Origin: JAIXWP01 sp965247015
Lineage (GTDB): Bacteria; Bacteroidota; Bacteroidia; Flavobacteriales_D; Sanyastnellaceae
Assembly (NCBI GenBank): GCA_965247015.1
Contig: CBDFGG010000004.1
Coordinates: 806,001 to 870,000 of the forward strand
Length of the DNA: 64,000 nt
Direction: 5' to 3'
In this document: one piece after another, positions 38,400-47,516 of the stretch
Numbering within the stretch: the stretch's first letter is position 1
Layout: the number at the start of each line of letters is the position of its first letter
Notes under the pieces: model-generated
Told to the model about the DNA's origin: nothing
Databases searched by the model: none
What the model saw: only the letters and a program-made list of their open reading frames with translations
Translations under genes and position numbers: made by a program

Positions 38400-39387
38400 G
38401 AATACCTCTCTGTAAAAGCTTTTCAGCGATTTGAATAGCATTCGTAGCAGCACCTTTTCTAAGATTATCACTTACAATCCAGCAATTGATTGTTTTCGGT
38501 TGTGAAAAATCTTTTCTCAATCTTCCAACAAAAACTTGGTCGCTTTCGTGTGCATGAATGCTCGGCATAGGGTATTCGAAACTCTGCGGACTATCCATTA
38601 CTTCTATACCCTCAGTATTCGATAATGCTGTGCGAATTTCTTCGAGATTAGGCTCTTTTTCAAACTCAATATTCACTGACTCAGAGTGTCCGCCAATGAC
38701 GGGCACTCGCACTGCTGTTGCGGAAACCTCGATAGAATCATCACCCATAATTTTCTTGGTCTCATTGATCATCTTCATCTCTTCTTTGGTGTATCCATTT
38801 TCAGTGAACACATCAATTTGAGGAATTAAATTCAAGTCGATAGGATAGCGATATGCCATTGGTCCTTCGATGCCAGCGCGCTCATTCATCATTTGATCCA
38901 CCGCTGCAACACCAGTTCCTGTAACACTTTGATAAGTACTTACTACTACTCGCTTCACTTTATATAAATCATGAAGTGGCTTCAATACCATCACCATTTG
39001 AATCGTCGAACAATTCGGATTGGCAATAATCTTATCTTCTGCAGTAATTGAATCTCCGTTGATTTCTGGCACCACTAGTTTTTTATTTGGGTCCATTCTC
39101 CAAGCCGAAGAATTATCAATCACCACACATCCCACCTCCGCAAACTTCTCCGCCCATTCAAGGCTCGTTCCACCTCCCGCTGAAAACAACGCGACATCCG
39201 GCTTCATTTCGATTGCTGTTTGCATTGACACCACTTCCCAATTGATATTGTTCCAAGTAATTTTTTTCCCTACTGACTTCTCAGAAGCCACAGGAATTAA
39301 TGTGGTTACAGGAAAATTTCTCTGAGTCAATACTTCTAACATCTTGCTACCTACAAGACCGGTAGCACCTACAACAGCAACTTTCAT
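38389..39387 (-). CDS. asd: Aspartate-semialdehyde dehydrogenase
   Basis: 332 aa. It reduces 4-aspartyl phosphate to aspartate semialdehyde with NADPH, the branch point to lysine/diaminopimelate, threonine and methionine. Visible: NADP-binding GATGLVG (7-13), nucleophile Cys126 in NPNCSTIQ, substrate region TYQSVTGTG, and general-base His234 in IGGHSESV. Length and motifs are normal for the bacterial enzyme. On the minus strand a promoter (TTTG 39434-39437, 19-nt spacer, TAGCTTTG 39407-39414) sits 19 nt before the ATG. The 3' end overlaps the methyltransferase gene tail to tail. Confidence 0.97.
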   Translation of the reverse strand: MKVAVVGATGLVGSKMLEVLTQRNFPVTTLIPVASEKSVGKKITWNNINWEVVSMQTAIEMKPDVALFSAGGGTSLEWAEKFAEVGCVVIDNSSAWRMDPNKKLVVPEINGDSITAEDKIIANPNCSTIQMVMVLKPLHDLYKVKRVVVSTYQSVTGTGVAAVDQMMNERAGIEGPMAYRYPIDLNLIPQIDVFTENGYTKEEMKMINETKKIMGDDSIEVSATAVRVPVIGGHSESVNIEFEKEPNLEEIRTALSNTEGIEVMDSPQSFEYPMPSIHAHESDQVFVGRLRKDFSQPKTINCWIVSDNLRKGAATNAIQIAEKLLQRGILKA

Positions 39388-39406
39388 TAGTACGTTATTT
39401 GGTCGC

Positions 39407-39437
39407 CAAAGCTATTCTGTTTTTTCATCCTTCCAAA
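39407..39437 (-). promoter_or_regulatory. Promoter of asd
   Basis: Minus-strand TTTG (39434-39437), a 19-nt spacer and TAGCTTTG (39407-39414) match the Bacteroidota consensus well. Confidence 0.55.
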
Positions 39438-39494
39438 TTCTATAATATCGAAAATTTCATTATTTAGAAAGCAATCAGTATGTTTGGTGATGTT

Positions 39495-42400
39495 ATGAAA
39501 TTACTCAAGAAAATAGCCCTATCCCTGATGATTTTGAGCTCACTAAATGCTCTTGGTCAACTAAGTGATAATTTCAGTGATGGAGACTTCACCAATAACC
39601 CAACTTGGACCGGCAACACCGCGTCATTTCTAGTAAATGGGCTCGGTCAGCTCCAACTAAGCGCCGCCGGTGCGGGCCAGTCAACTATCGCAACTTCGTT
39701 CGCAAATACTTCTTTAGGAAATAAAGAATGGTCGTTTTTTATTCGTCAAGCCTTTGCAGGTAGCGACAATAATCAATCACGACTTTATCTCACCGCCAAT
39801 GGAACTGCAATGTCCTACACTGGTGCAGGCACTGCGGGAGTTGAAGGCTATTTCATAAAATTCGGCGAGGGTGGAAGTACGGATGCTGTTCGATTGTTTC
39901 GTGACAATGGCGTAGACAATCCCGTTGAGATCGCTGCTGCAACGGCAGGTGCAATATCTGGTTCATTTTCTTTACGTGTAAAAATAACGAGAGACAACAC
40001 CGGACTGTGGTCAATACTTGCAGACTACACCGGAGGTAATAACCTGGTCTTTCAAACATCGGTTACAGATAATACGTTCATCACTTCAAATGCATTCGGT
40101 TGGATTTGTAATTACACCGCATCCAACGTGGCTAACTTCTTTCTTGATGATGTCTATTTTGGAGACATTATCGTAGACACAAGTGGACCAGAACTAGTGA
40201 GTGCTACTGCGCTATCAAGCACCAGCGTGGATGTACTATTTAACGAACCGCTCAATGAAGCGAGCGCCGAACTAGCTGCAAACTACACGATTCAAGGAAA
40301 TGTGAATCCATCAACTGCTGTGCTCGATGGAATTAATGCTGCTCTCGTTCACTTGACTTTTACCAATGCATTTCCATCAAACACTGACATCACTCTTGAG
40401 GTCACAGACATTGATGATGTAAATGGTAATACTCTGACATCCGCTCAAACAATCTTTAATTTTTTCATTCCTGCTTCTGCTAATTATCGCGATGTTGTAT
40501 TCAATGAAATTCTCGCAGATCCCTCGCCCGTCGTTGGTTTACCTGAAGTTGAATTTGTAGAATTGCACAATCACACCACCGAAGCATTCAACTTAGCGAA
40601 TTGGTCTTTTGTCAATTCAACCACCATTAAAGTACTCCCAAGCTACACCATCGCCCCCGGGGGATATGTGATCTTGACAGACGCAAACAACACTGCCTTT
40701 TTTACCAATAGTATTGGAATTACTTCTTTCACGGCACTCACCAACACAACAGATAGTTTAACCCTTCTTGATAATAATGGACAGTTGATTGACTACGTGG
40801 TCTATGATATCGAATGGTATGAAACTACTGAAAAGGCAAATGGTGGGTGGTCGCTTGAATTAATCAACCCAACCTTGCCTTGTCAAAGTGCAAGCAATTG
40901 GAGTGAATCAAATAATCCACTTGGAGGTACGCCAAATGCAGCAAACTCAGTATTCAACACAACTCCTGATGCGATTGCCCCTACAATAACTTCAGTGGAT
41001 GTTATAGATAACTCAACTATCGCTGTGCAGTTTTCGGAGACTATGAATTCAGCATCGCTTGAACTATTAAACATTAATATTCTTCCATTCATTAACGCCA
41101 CATCATTCACTTGGAATGGAACTTTTGACTTACTCACTTTCACCACTACGTTTCCTCTTGCAGTGGGAACGGAGTATAATTTAATCATCAGCGGCCTTAC
41201 CGATTGCAGCGGTAATTTACTTGGAGAAACACCTGTTCCAATTATTATTGGACTCGCTCCTCAAGCAGGTCAGTTGCGCTTTACAGAAATAATGGCCGAC
41301 CCAGAGCCTTCTTACGGTGCGCCTAATGCTGAGTATGTTGAACTCTACAACTCATCTGATGCTGTTCTTGACATTAGTGATGTAAATATTAATTCCGGAG
41401 TATTCACATCATCAGTCATTCTTCAACCAGGCGAATACATCACTGTAGCGAATATTACGAATGCAGGGGCGTTCTCAAACGTTTCGAATAAAGTATTCAT
41501 GATTGCATTTCCAGGACTTTCGAATTCTGGTGGAACCATTACACTGTCACATCCCGATGCTGGCATTCTCGATGAAATCTCATACTCTATCGATTGGTAT
41601 AACGACGCAACAAAAGATGATGGAGGATATTCTCTTGAGTTAATCAATCTCACCATCCCTTGTACTCAAGCTTCCAATTGGACGGCTTCGAACGCAACCA
41701 TCGGAGGAACTCCAAGTACTGTAAACAGCGTCAATAGCGAAACTCCAGACACACAAAATCCTATACTCACCTATGCTGCGTATTCTGAAGACAACAATAT
41801 TCTTCAATTATTTTTTAGTGAGTCTATCGATAACAGTACATTCACGATTGATGATTTCGTAATTACGCCAAGCGTCAGCTTGTTAGAAATAATACAAGTT
41901 TCTGCGAATAGCGTTACTATCACTACACTTGACAATATTCTTCTCAATACTTCTTACAACATCACTTTCAGTAGTATTGCAGATTGTTCTGGAAACATTG
42001 TAAGCGCTGGTTCATTCATCATCGGAAGAGCCGCGGAAGCGGGAGATATTCTCATTACGGAAATTATGGCTGCACCTTCTAACACCGTTGGGCAATACCG
42101 TGCCGAGTATATTGAAATCTATAATTACAGCACCGACTACATCGATATGTCGAGTGTGACATTAAACAATACACCTTTCGAAACACCTTTCGTTATTGCT
42201 CCTGGCGAGTATATCACTCTTGCTAGTTTGAGCAATGCGAACCTTCTTACGAATATTTCCAATATTCGATTTAAAGCGAGTTTTCCATCACTATCAAATG
42301 CAGGAACCGAACTAACGCTCGGTACACTTCTAAATACCCCTATTGATTTTGTTTCCTATACCGATCAGTGGTATCAAGACAATTCAAAGGATGATGGTGG

Positions 42401-43649
42401 TTGGTCGTTAGAGAGAATAAATTTAGATGAACCTTGTAGCAATCAAGACAACTGGCGCGCTTCGCTCAATGCTGCTGGTGGTACTCCAAGCGCGGTAAAT
42501 AGCGTCAATGATAACACGCCGGATACAGCAGGCCCTGCACTCGTTCAAGTGCTTGTCCCTCTAGGAACAGTGACCCTTGTATTCAATGAACCAATTAGCA
42601 CAAGTTCGAATATCGAGATGACCATCAATGGTGAATCTTTTACTCCAACTAACGTGACTTTTAATGCAGATCAAACAGCTTTCTCATTCAACTACAGTCC
42701 AGCTTCAGGAGTTATTTATAACTTCACTATTCTTTCAATTTTTGATTGCTGGGAAAATGAAAGCACAAATATTACCGGTGTCTTTGCTGGTGAAGAAGTT
42801 CCACAAACGGGTGATATTATCATCAACGAAGTTTTGTCAAATCCAAAAGATGGCGGATCAGATTTCATCGAACTCTACAATAATTCACCGCGCGTCATCG
42901 GACTTTCCAACTGGCAAATTGCCAATGAAAATGATGGTCAAATTGATGATTTAGAAAACATCTCTGAACAAGGATTATTTCTTCTTCCAGGCGAATACAT
43001 TGTGCTAACGGAAGATGGCACAGACCTTCCTCTATTCTATCCATTCACACGCACTAATCGCATCTGGAGAATGGCCAACCTCCCAACTTACAACAATGAT
43101 GATGGTACCGTTGTCTTGATCACTCCAAACGGAGAATACTCTGATCGCTTTGTTTATAATGTGGATTTGCACTTCCCGCTGATCGATGATTTGGATGGTG
43201 TTTCATTAGAAAAAATAGACCCATCAAGACCTTCTACTGATAACACCAATTGGAATAGTGCTGCAGAAAACCAAGGCTTTGCTACACCTGGCTATCAAAA
43301 TTCACAAGCAATGGCCGCTATCATGGGAGATGCAGATATTACTATTGAACCCGAAATTTTCTCCCCAGATAATGATGGCTTCCAAGATGTGCTTTCCATT
43401 CTATACAATAATGACACACCAGGATTGGCTGCGAATATTTTCATATTCGATAGTAACGGAAGACAAGTGAGACATCTTACTAAAAATGAATATCTAGGAG
43501 TAAACGGAAGTATTAGTTGGAATGGAATAACCGACGACGGACAACTTGCTCCTATTGGGATTTATGTTATCTATTTTGAAGTTTTTGGATCCAATGGAGA
43601 GACTTCAAAAATTAAAAAAACATGTGTACTCGCACATGACTTGAATTAA
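39495..43649 (+). CDS. Lamin-tail-domain surface protein with gliding-type C-terminus
   Basis: 1,384 aa from the ATG at 39495; the ATG 15 nt upstream (39480) lies within a TATGTTTG promoter-like element and gives a poorer signal peptide. Order: signal peptide (about 1-22, ending NALGQ); a LamG-like beta-sandwich (about 25-215); then alternating Ig-like (SbsA/Big_5-type, VLFNEPLNEAS) and lamin-tail domains. Four lamin-tail domains are visible by FNEILADP, FTEIMADPEP, ITEIMAAPSN and INEVLSNPKDGG, each followed by (V/I)EL(H/Y)N or IEIYN. The C-terminus (EIFSPDNDGFQDVLSI ... SWNGITDDGQLAPIGIYVI) resembles CHU_C/FlgD-like sorting regions, so T9SS export is likely. Its stop overlaps the deacetylase ATG (TAATG). 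Function is unknown; a surface or nuclease-associated role is only inferred. Confidence 0.85.
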   Translation: MKLLKKIALSLMILSSLNALGQLSDNFSDGDFTNNPTWTGNTASFLVNGLGQLQLSAAGAGQSTIATSFANTSLGNKEWSFFIRQAFAGSDNNQSRLYLTANGTAMSYTGAGTAGVEGYFIKFGEGGSTDAVRLFRDNGVDNPVEIAAATAGAISGSFSLRVKITRDNTGLWSILADYTGGNNLVFQTSVTDNTFITSNAFGWICNYTASNVANFFLDDVYFGDIIVDTSGPELVSATALSSTSVDVLFNEPLNEASAELAANYTIQGNVNPSTAVLDGINAALVHLTFTNAFPSNTDITLEVTDIDDVNGNTLTSAQTIFNFFIPASANYRDVVFNEILADPSPVVGLPEVEFVELHNHTTEAFNLANWSFVNSTTIKVLPSYTIAPGGYVILTDANNTAFFTNSIGITSFTALTNTTDSLTLLDNNGQLIDYVVYDIEWYETTEKANGGWSLELINPTLPCQSASNWSESNNPLGGTPNAANSVFNTTPDAIAPTITSVDVIDNSTIAVQFSETMNSASLELLNINILPFINATSFTWNGTFDLLTFTTTFPLAVGTEYNLIISGLTDCSGNLLGETPVPIIIGLAPQAGQLRFTEIMADPEPSYGAPNAEYVELYNSSDAVLDISDVNINSGVFTSSVILQPGEYITVANITNAGAFSNVSNKVFMIAFPGLSNSGGTITLSHPDAGILDEISYSIDWYNDATKDDGGYSLELINLTIPCTQASNWTASNATIGGTPSTVNSVNSETPDTQNPILTYAAYSEDNNILQLFFSESIDNSTFTIDDFVITPSVSLLEIIQVSANSVTITTLDNILLNTSYNITFSSIADCSGNIVSAGSFIIGRAAEAGDILITEIMAAPSNTVGQYRAEYIEIYNYSTDYIDMSSVTLNNTPFETPFVIAPGEYITLASLSNANLLTNISNIRFKASFPSLSNAGTELTLGTLLNTPIDFVSYTDQWYQDNSKDDGGWSLERINLDEPCSNQDNWRASLNAAGGTPSAVNSVNDNTPDTAGPALVQVLVPLGTVTLVFNEPISTSSNIEMTINGESFTPTNVTFNADQTAFSFNYSPASGVIYNFTILSIFDCWENESTNITGVFAGEEVPQTGDIIINEVLSNPKDGGSDFIELYNNSPRVIGLSNWQIANENDGQIDDLENISEQGLFLLPGEYIVLTEDGTDLPLFYPFTRTNRIWRMANLPTYNNDDGTVVLITPNGEYSDRFVYNVDLHFPLIDDLDGVSLEKIDPSRPSTDNTNWNSAAENQGFATPGYQNSQAMAAIMGDADITIEPEIFSPDNDGFQDVLSILYNNDTPGLAANIFIFDSNGRQVRHLTKNEYLGVNGSISWNGITDDGQLAPIGIYVIYFEVFGSNGETSKIKKTCVLAHDLN

Positions 43650-44275
43650 TGTACATCGTCAAAACGCCCAATCTTATTCAGCCTTTGGTATCACATCTCA
43701 TGTGGTGCGTTCATACGTTTGATAAAGAAATTTTCTTGACGTTTGATGATGGTCCTACACCTGAGGTGACAGAACAAGTTCTTGATATTTTAAAACAGTA
43801 TAACGCGAAGGCTACTTTTTTTTGTTTGGGAAAAAATGTTGCTGCTCATCCCGAAATTTTCAATCGACTCGTCAATGAAGGCCATACTGTTGGCAATCAC
43901 ACCTATGACCATCCCAATGGTCGCAAAACGAACCACTACACCTATCTTAAAAGCGTTGCTAAAGCAGACGAGGTCTTCCAAACAATCTACTTCAGACCAC
44001 CTTACGGTCAGATCACTCGAGGTCAGATTGCTGCTATAAAAAATAAATATCAAATTGTAATGTGGGATATCATCACTGGTGATTTCGACCCAACGATTAC
44101 AGAAGATAAAGTAGTGAAAAATGTTTTGGATAATGCACGCAGAGGAAGCATCATCGTATTTCACGACAGTGTAAAAGCCGCACCAAGAATGATTCCTGCA
44201 CTTAAAATCGTAATGCAGGAATTGCACTCGAAAGGCTATGCCTTTTCGGCCTTGCCTTCTAAGCCTAAAAATTAG
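43649..44275 (+). CDS. Polysaccharide deacetylase (NodB domain)
   Basis: 208 aa, essentially one NodB domain. All five family motifs are present: TFDDGP (31-36; Asp33 catalytic base and Asp34 metal ligand), HTYDH (His84, His88 metal ligands), RPPYG (116-120), the MWDI segment (139-141), and FHDS (His172 catalytic acid). It removes N- or O-acetyl groups from a glycan such as peptidoglycan or chitin-like polymer; the substrate cannot be told. No clear signal peptide was seen. It overlaps the upstream gene by one base and is probably translationally coupled to it. rsmA follows after 14 nt with its own promoter. Confidence 0.92.
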   Translation: MYIVKTPNLIQPLVSHLMWCVHTFDKEIFLTFDDGPTPEVTEQVLDILKQYNAKATFFCLGKNVAAHPEIFNRLVNEGHTVGNHTYDHPNGRKTNHYTYLKSVAKADEVFQTIYFRPPYGQITRGQIAAIKNKYQIVMWDIITGDFDPTITEDKVVKNVLDNARRGSIIVFHDSVKAAPRMIPALKIVMQELHSKGYAFSALPSKPKN

Positions 44276-44277
44276 GC

Positions 44278-44285
44278 TATCTTTG
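44278..44285 (+). promoter_or_regulatory. -7 element 4 nt before rsmA
   Basis: TATCTTTG matches TAnnTTTG and is followed by 4 nt and the ATG at 44290. A CTTG 23 nt upstream (44251-44254) is a weak -33 candidate. A leaderless rsmA transcript is possible. Confidence 0.5.
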
Positions 44286-44289
44286 CTAT

Positions 44290-45069
44290 ATGTACGTACG
44301 TCCCAAAAAACACCTCGGCCAGCATTTTCTAAAGAATCCTGAAATTTGTCAGCGCATTGCTGAATCCCTTACTGGTTATGGTGATTACCAACATCTTTTG
44401 GAAATTGGTCCGGGCACAGGAGCACTTACATCTTATCTCCTGAAACTTGAAAAGTACAAAGTAGAAGTGGTAGAAATCGATGAAGAGTCGATTACATATC
44501 TCAACGCGTTTTATCCTGAATTGCGCGGCAACATTATAGATAAAGACTTTTTACGTCTACCTCTAGATGAAATGTATCAACATCAATTTGCTGTAGTTGG
44601 TAATTTTCCATACAATATTTCATCTCAAATTTTATTCAAAGTTCTTGATCACAAAGAACTCGTTCCCGAAGTTGTCGGAATGTTCCAAAAAGAGGTTGGA
44701 GAGCGTGTTGCAAGCGGGCCAGGCAATAAAGACTATGGAATCATTTCTGTTTTGATTCAAGCATATTATGATGCAGAGTATTTATTCACTGTCGATAGAG
44801 AAGAATTCAACCCTCCACCAGCAGTCCAAAGCGGCGTCATTCGTTTAAAAAGAAAAACCGAACAAATATTCGGTTGTGATGAAAAGAAATTTAAACTTGT
44901 TGTAAAAACTGCTTTCAATCAGCGCCGCAAGATGTTGCGTGGATCCATCAAATCATTGCTACAGCCCGGGGCAGACATTACCCTCCCTGTTTTCAGCCAA
45001 CGTCCAGAGCAATTGAGTGTTCAAGAATTTAAGGACCTTACAAATTTGATTTTTCCTCAAAGTACATGA
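44290..45069 (+). CDS. rsmA: 16S rRNA (adenine1518-N6/adenine1519-N6)-dimethyltransferase
   Basis: 259 aa. It dimethylates two adjacent adenines in the 3' terminal helix of 16S rRNA during 30S maturation. Motifs: KKHLGQHFLKNP at the N-terminus, SAM-binding LEIGPGTGALTSYLL, VEIDEES, and the catalytic NFPYNISSQIL (about 112-122), then the C-terminal helical domain with FNQRRKMLRGSIKSL. Length is typical. It shares a 4-nt ATGA overlap with the NUDIX gene downstream. Confidence 0.96.
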   Translation: MYVRPKKHLGQHFLKNPEICQRIAESLTGYGDYQHLLEIGPGTGALTSYLLKLEKYKVEVVEIDEESITYLNAFYPELRGNIIDKDFLRLPLDEMYQHQFAVVGNFPYNISSQILFKVLDHKELVPEVVGMFQKEVGERVASGPGNKDYGIISVLIQAYYDAEYLFTVDREEFNPPPAVQSGVIRLKRKTEQIFGCDEKKFKLVVKTAFNQRRKMLRGSIKSLLQPGADITLPVFSQRPEQLSVQEFKDLTNLIFPQST

Positions 45070-45515
45070 TATCACGCTTCAACGTTAGAACATATTTCAT
45101 CCTATACAACGACCTCGGTGAGATTCTTCTTTCCGATGAATTAATTGCGGGGAAAAAATATACCAAGTTTCCCGGCGGCGGTGTTGAACTCGGCGAAGGC
45201 ATCGAGGATGCAGTGCGCAGAGAAGCAATAGAAGAATTAGGACAGGAAGTCGAAATCATTCAGCACCTTTATACCACTGGCTTTTTTGTTGAGTCAGTAT
45301 TCAAACCCAATGATCAAATCATTTCTGTTTACTATCAAGTACAATTGTTAGAGGCGCCTCGTTTTCGAATCACCACAAAAAAATTCGACTTTAATACAGA
45401 CAGCCATCAAACGGAAAGCTTTAGATGGGCCCATCTTGGATCACTCCATCCCAACGAACTTTCTTTTCCGTCAGATAAATACCTTCTGCAGTTGTTGCAG
45501 AATGCGGAGGAGTAA
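45066..45515 (+). CDS. NUDIX hydrolase
   Basis: 149 aa. A clear Nudix box spans about residues 38-60 (GGVELGEGIEDAVRREAIEE), fitting G-x5-E-x7-REUxEExGU. These enzymes cleave nucleoside diphosphates linked to other groups with Mg2+; the actual substrate cannot be predicted. It overlaps the rsmA stop by 4 nt, so it is translated from the same message. A CCCTTCG...CTCAGG spacer element begins 2 nt after its stop. Confidence 0.88.
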   Translation: MISRFNVRTYFILYNDLGEILLSDELIAGKKYTKFPGGGVELGEGIEDAVRREAIEELGQEVEIIQHLYTTGFFVESVFKPNDQIISVYYQVQLLEAPRFRITTKKFDFNTDSHQTESFRWAHLGSLHPNELSFPSDKYLLQLLQNAEE

Positions 45516-45516
45516 G

Positions 45517-45550
45517 TCCCTTCGGTACACTCGCTGAGCGAGCACTCAGG
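45517..45550. repeat. CCCTTCG...CTCAGG intergenic element with hairpin
   Basis: The element starts TCCCTTCGGTACA and ends CACTCAGG, with a short palindrome CTCGCTGAGCGAG (45530-45542) inside. Similar start-and-end words recur at 54067-54107 and 54221-54240. There is no T tract, so it is not an obvious terminator. Confidence 0.5.
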
Positions 45551-45569
45551 AACCTAGAACCAAAAATGT

Positions 45570-45577
45570 TATATTTG
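45570..45577 (+). promoter_or_regulatory. -7 element of the metallo-hydrolase gene
   Basis: TATATTTG matches TAnnTTTG, 37 nt upstream of the ATG at 45615. No -33 TTTG was found at normal spacing. Confidence 0.35.
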
Positions 45578-45614
45578 ATAACTCAGCTTTCACTAAACGG
45601 CTGGGCATCACTAT

Positions 45615-46289
45615 ATGATTACTCGATACTTTTTAGCGATTACTGCGCTTTTATTTTCCCTGAATTCTCTTGGCCAAAACGAAGAAATTAAAGTTAGATT
45701 TATTGGGAATTGCGGACTCTACATGACCGATGGAACTACCAATTTTTACATTGACTTCCCTTATAAATCTGGTGCACACCATTATATGGAATATAATCTA
45801 TCCGAATTGGATAGTGTCAAGCCCAACCCCCTCTTCATATACACACACAAACATTCCGATCACTTTTCTGGTAAACTCGTTCGTCGCCTTGCCCGCAAAT
45901 TGAATGGATCTGTTTATAGCCCTTCGAATATTGATGAGCTATTAAAGCTCAACAATACCATTCCAAACTTCAAGATTGAAGTATTTAAAACAAAACATCG
46001 CTTTTCATTCAACCATTACTCCTACTTAATTAGTTGGCATGGAAAAAGAATCTATATATCTGGCGACACAGAACACGTCGAAACCATTGCAGCGCTAAAA
46101 GATATCGACTGGGCCTTCATGCCAATTTGGTTGGTCCTCGAAGCACAAAGAAAAAATGTGACATTAAAAGATAATATTGAAATGCTCGCCATTTATCACA
46201 TCGGCCCAAAGGATAGTATAACCCTCAAAGAACCCGACCCCCGTGTGAAACTACTCACCGAGCAAGGAGAAGTGATGGTGATTCAATGA
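45615..46289 (+). CDS. Secreted MBL-fold metallo-hydrolase
   Basis: 224 aa. A signal peptide (1-20, ending NSLGQ) suggests periplasmic location. The metal-binding HKHSDH (78-83, HxHxDH type), GDTEH with Asp151, and the late YHIGP histidine are those of the metallo-beta-lactamase fold, closest to the UlaG-like Lactamase_B_3 group. The substrate is unknown. It is a single-gene unit with its own -7 element. The stop TGA is followed at once by ACAAATG, the same word seen at the ends of nearby genes. Confidence 0.85.
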   Translation: MITRYFLAITALLFSLNSLGQNEEIKVRFIGNCGLYMTDGTTNFYIDFPYKSGAHHYMEYNLSELDSVKPNPLFIYTHKHSDHFSGKLVRRLARKLNGSVYSPSNIDELLKLNNTIPNFKIEVFKTKHRFSFNHYSYLISWHGKRIYISGDTEHVETIAALKDIDWAFMPIWLVLEAQRKNVTLKDNIEMLAIYHIGPKDSITLKEPDPRVKLLTEQGEVMVIQ

Positions 46290-46298
46290 CAAATGTTG

Positions 46299-46350
46299 CA
46301 GAGCCGAGCCGCAGAGCCGAGCCGCAGAGCCGAGCTGCAGCTCGGCTTTG
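46299..46350. repeat. CAGAGCCGAGC(C/T)G tandem repeat with palindrome
   Basis: Three 13-nt units (46299-46337, CAGAGCCGAGCCG type) run into a perfect 20-bp palindrome at 46328-46347 (AGCCGAGCTG and its complement). The same words recur at 47392-47445, so the HTH-pentapeptide gene lies between two copies. Confidence 0.75.
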
Positions 46351-46470
46351 AGCGAATACCCCTCAATACAACTAAAAGTAGTCAATATACAACCAATGGT
46401 AGCGGATAAAACTTGCCATCGCCAACGCCCCCATCATACTCTTGCATCATCATTTTAAACAATTAAAATC

Positions 46471-47382
46471 ATGAAATCACATTCAAATTTGATCGGAAGC
46501 AAGATCTCCGAAATGCGCAAAAAAATGGGGCTGTCTCAATCAGACTTGGCAAAAAAAGTATCGATAAGTCCGCAGGCTGTTGGCAAATGGGAACGAGGTG
46601 AATCGCTTCCCGATATTAATACACTTTCCAAATTAGCGGAAATCTTTGATATTGATTTAGCTCTATTTACTACGAGCTCTCATGACGAAGAATTACCTGA
46701 GCCACTGCAACAACCTACTCCATCATCGCCAGTACAAGACCATATTCCTGTGAGTCGTAATCGATTCGATTGGAATTGGGACATGTCAAAAGGCAACTGG
46801 GCCGATGCTGATTTTTCTGGATTAAAAGATTTAAAAGATCAATTTAGTTCTTCAAACATCTCTAATTGTCAATTCAAAAAATCAGATCTTTCTAATATCG
46901 TTTTGGCCAAAAACAATATAGATAAATGTGATTTTTCTGAAAGTGATCTCCGTGATGCGAAGATTCAATCGTCAAATGTCATGGCCTCAATCTTCCATAA
47001 AAGCTCGATGATTGATGCACAGATCTATAAAAGCAATATTGAGAAATGTAATTTTTCCAATGCTGATTTCTCCGGAACCGAAATCATAGAAACCAATTTC
47101 GAAAACACCATCGTAGAAAACACCATCTGGAAGTTTACAAAGTTTCAAAAATCCAATCTAAGCAACATGACATTTACGGGGATATTGGAAAACTGTCATT
47201 TTGAAAACTGTGGATTTTACAATGTAAAATTTGAGAATGCTTCGATTACAAATTCCTTCTTTAAACACAACGATCGCTTCAAAAAAGTAGTGTTTATCAA
47301 TTGTACAGTAGATAGTATCACCTACGCTTTCCTAAAAAACAACCAAGCCAATCTCGAGGGAATCAGGATCAGTGACAAATGA
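46471..47382 (+). CDS. HTH (XRE-type) and pentapeptide-repeat fusion protein
   Basis: 303 aa. The N-terminal XRE/Cro helix-turn-helix (about 8-62: ISEMRKKMGLSQSDLAKK, ISPQAVGKWERGESLPD) should bind DNA. After a Pro/Gln/Ser linker (about 70-95) a long region (about 100-295) follows the pentapeptide pattern A(D/N)LxX in loose form (SNISNCQF, CDFSESDLRD, CNFSNADFSG, NCHFENCGFYN), forming a quadrilateral beta-helix in known proteins. Pentapeptide helices can mimic DNA, but the role here is unknown. There is no signal peptide. GCCGAG-type palindromes flank the gene on both sides, and its stop lies in GTGACAAATGAC. Confidence 0.85.
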   Translation: MKSHSNLIGSKISEMRKKMGLSQSDLAKKVSISPQAVGKWERGESLPDINTLSKLAEIFDIDLALFTTSSHDEELPEPLQQPTPSSPVQDHIPVSRNRFDWNWDMSKGNWADADFSGLKDLKDQFSSSNISNCQFKKSDLSNIVLAKNNIDKCDFSESDLRDAKIQSSNVMASIFHKSSMIDAQIYKSNIEKCNFSNADFSGTEIIETNFENTIVENTIWKFTKFQKSNLSNMTFTGILENCHFENCGFYNVKFENASITNSFFKHNDRFKKVVFINCTVDSITYAFLKNNQANLEGIRISDK

Positions 47383-47391
47383 CGCAGAGCC

Positions 47392-47445
47392 GCAGAGCCG
47401 AGCTGCAAAGCCGAGCTGCAGCTCGGCTCTGCAGCTCGGCTTTGC
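47392..47445. repeat. 54-bp imperfect GCCGAG/CTCGGC palindrome
   Basis: Two 27-nt arms meet between 47418 and 47419 and differ from perfect complementarity at only two positions. The arms carry GCAGAGCCGAGCTGC and GCAGCTCGGCTTTGC. It begins 10 nt after the stop of the pentapeptide gene. Confidence 0.8.
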
Positions 47446-47453
47446 AGCCGAAT

Positions 47454-47467
47454 TCGAGAATCGAGAA
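47454..47467. repeat. Short 7-nt-period repeat (TCGAGAA)2
   Basis: Two TCGAGAA units and a partial third (TCGA). The same word appears at 54511-54529 and, on the other strand, at 54171-54191. Confidence 0.6.
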
Positions 47468-47516
47468 TCGATTATTGTATTATATTCGTTTAAAGAAATA
47501 AAATCAGATTATAAAA

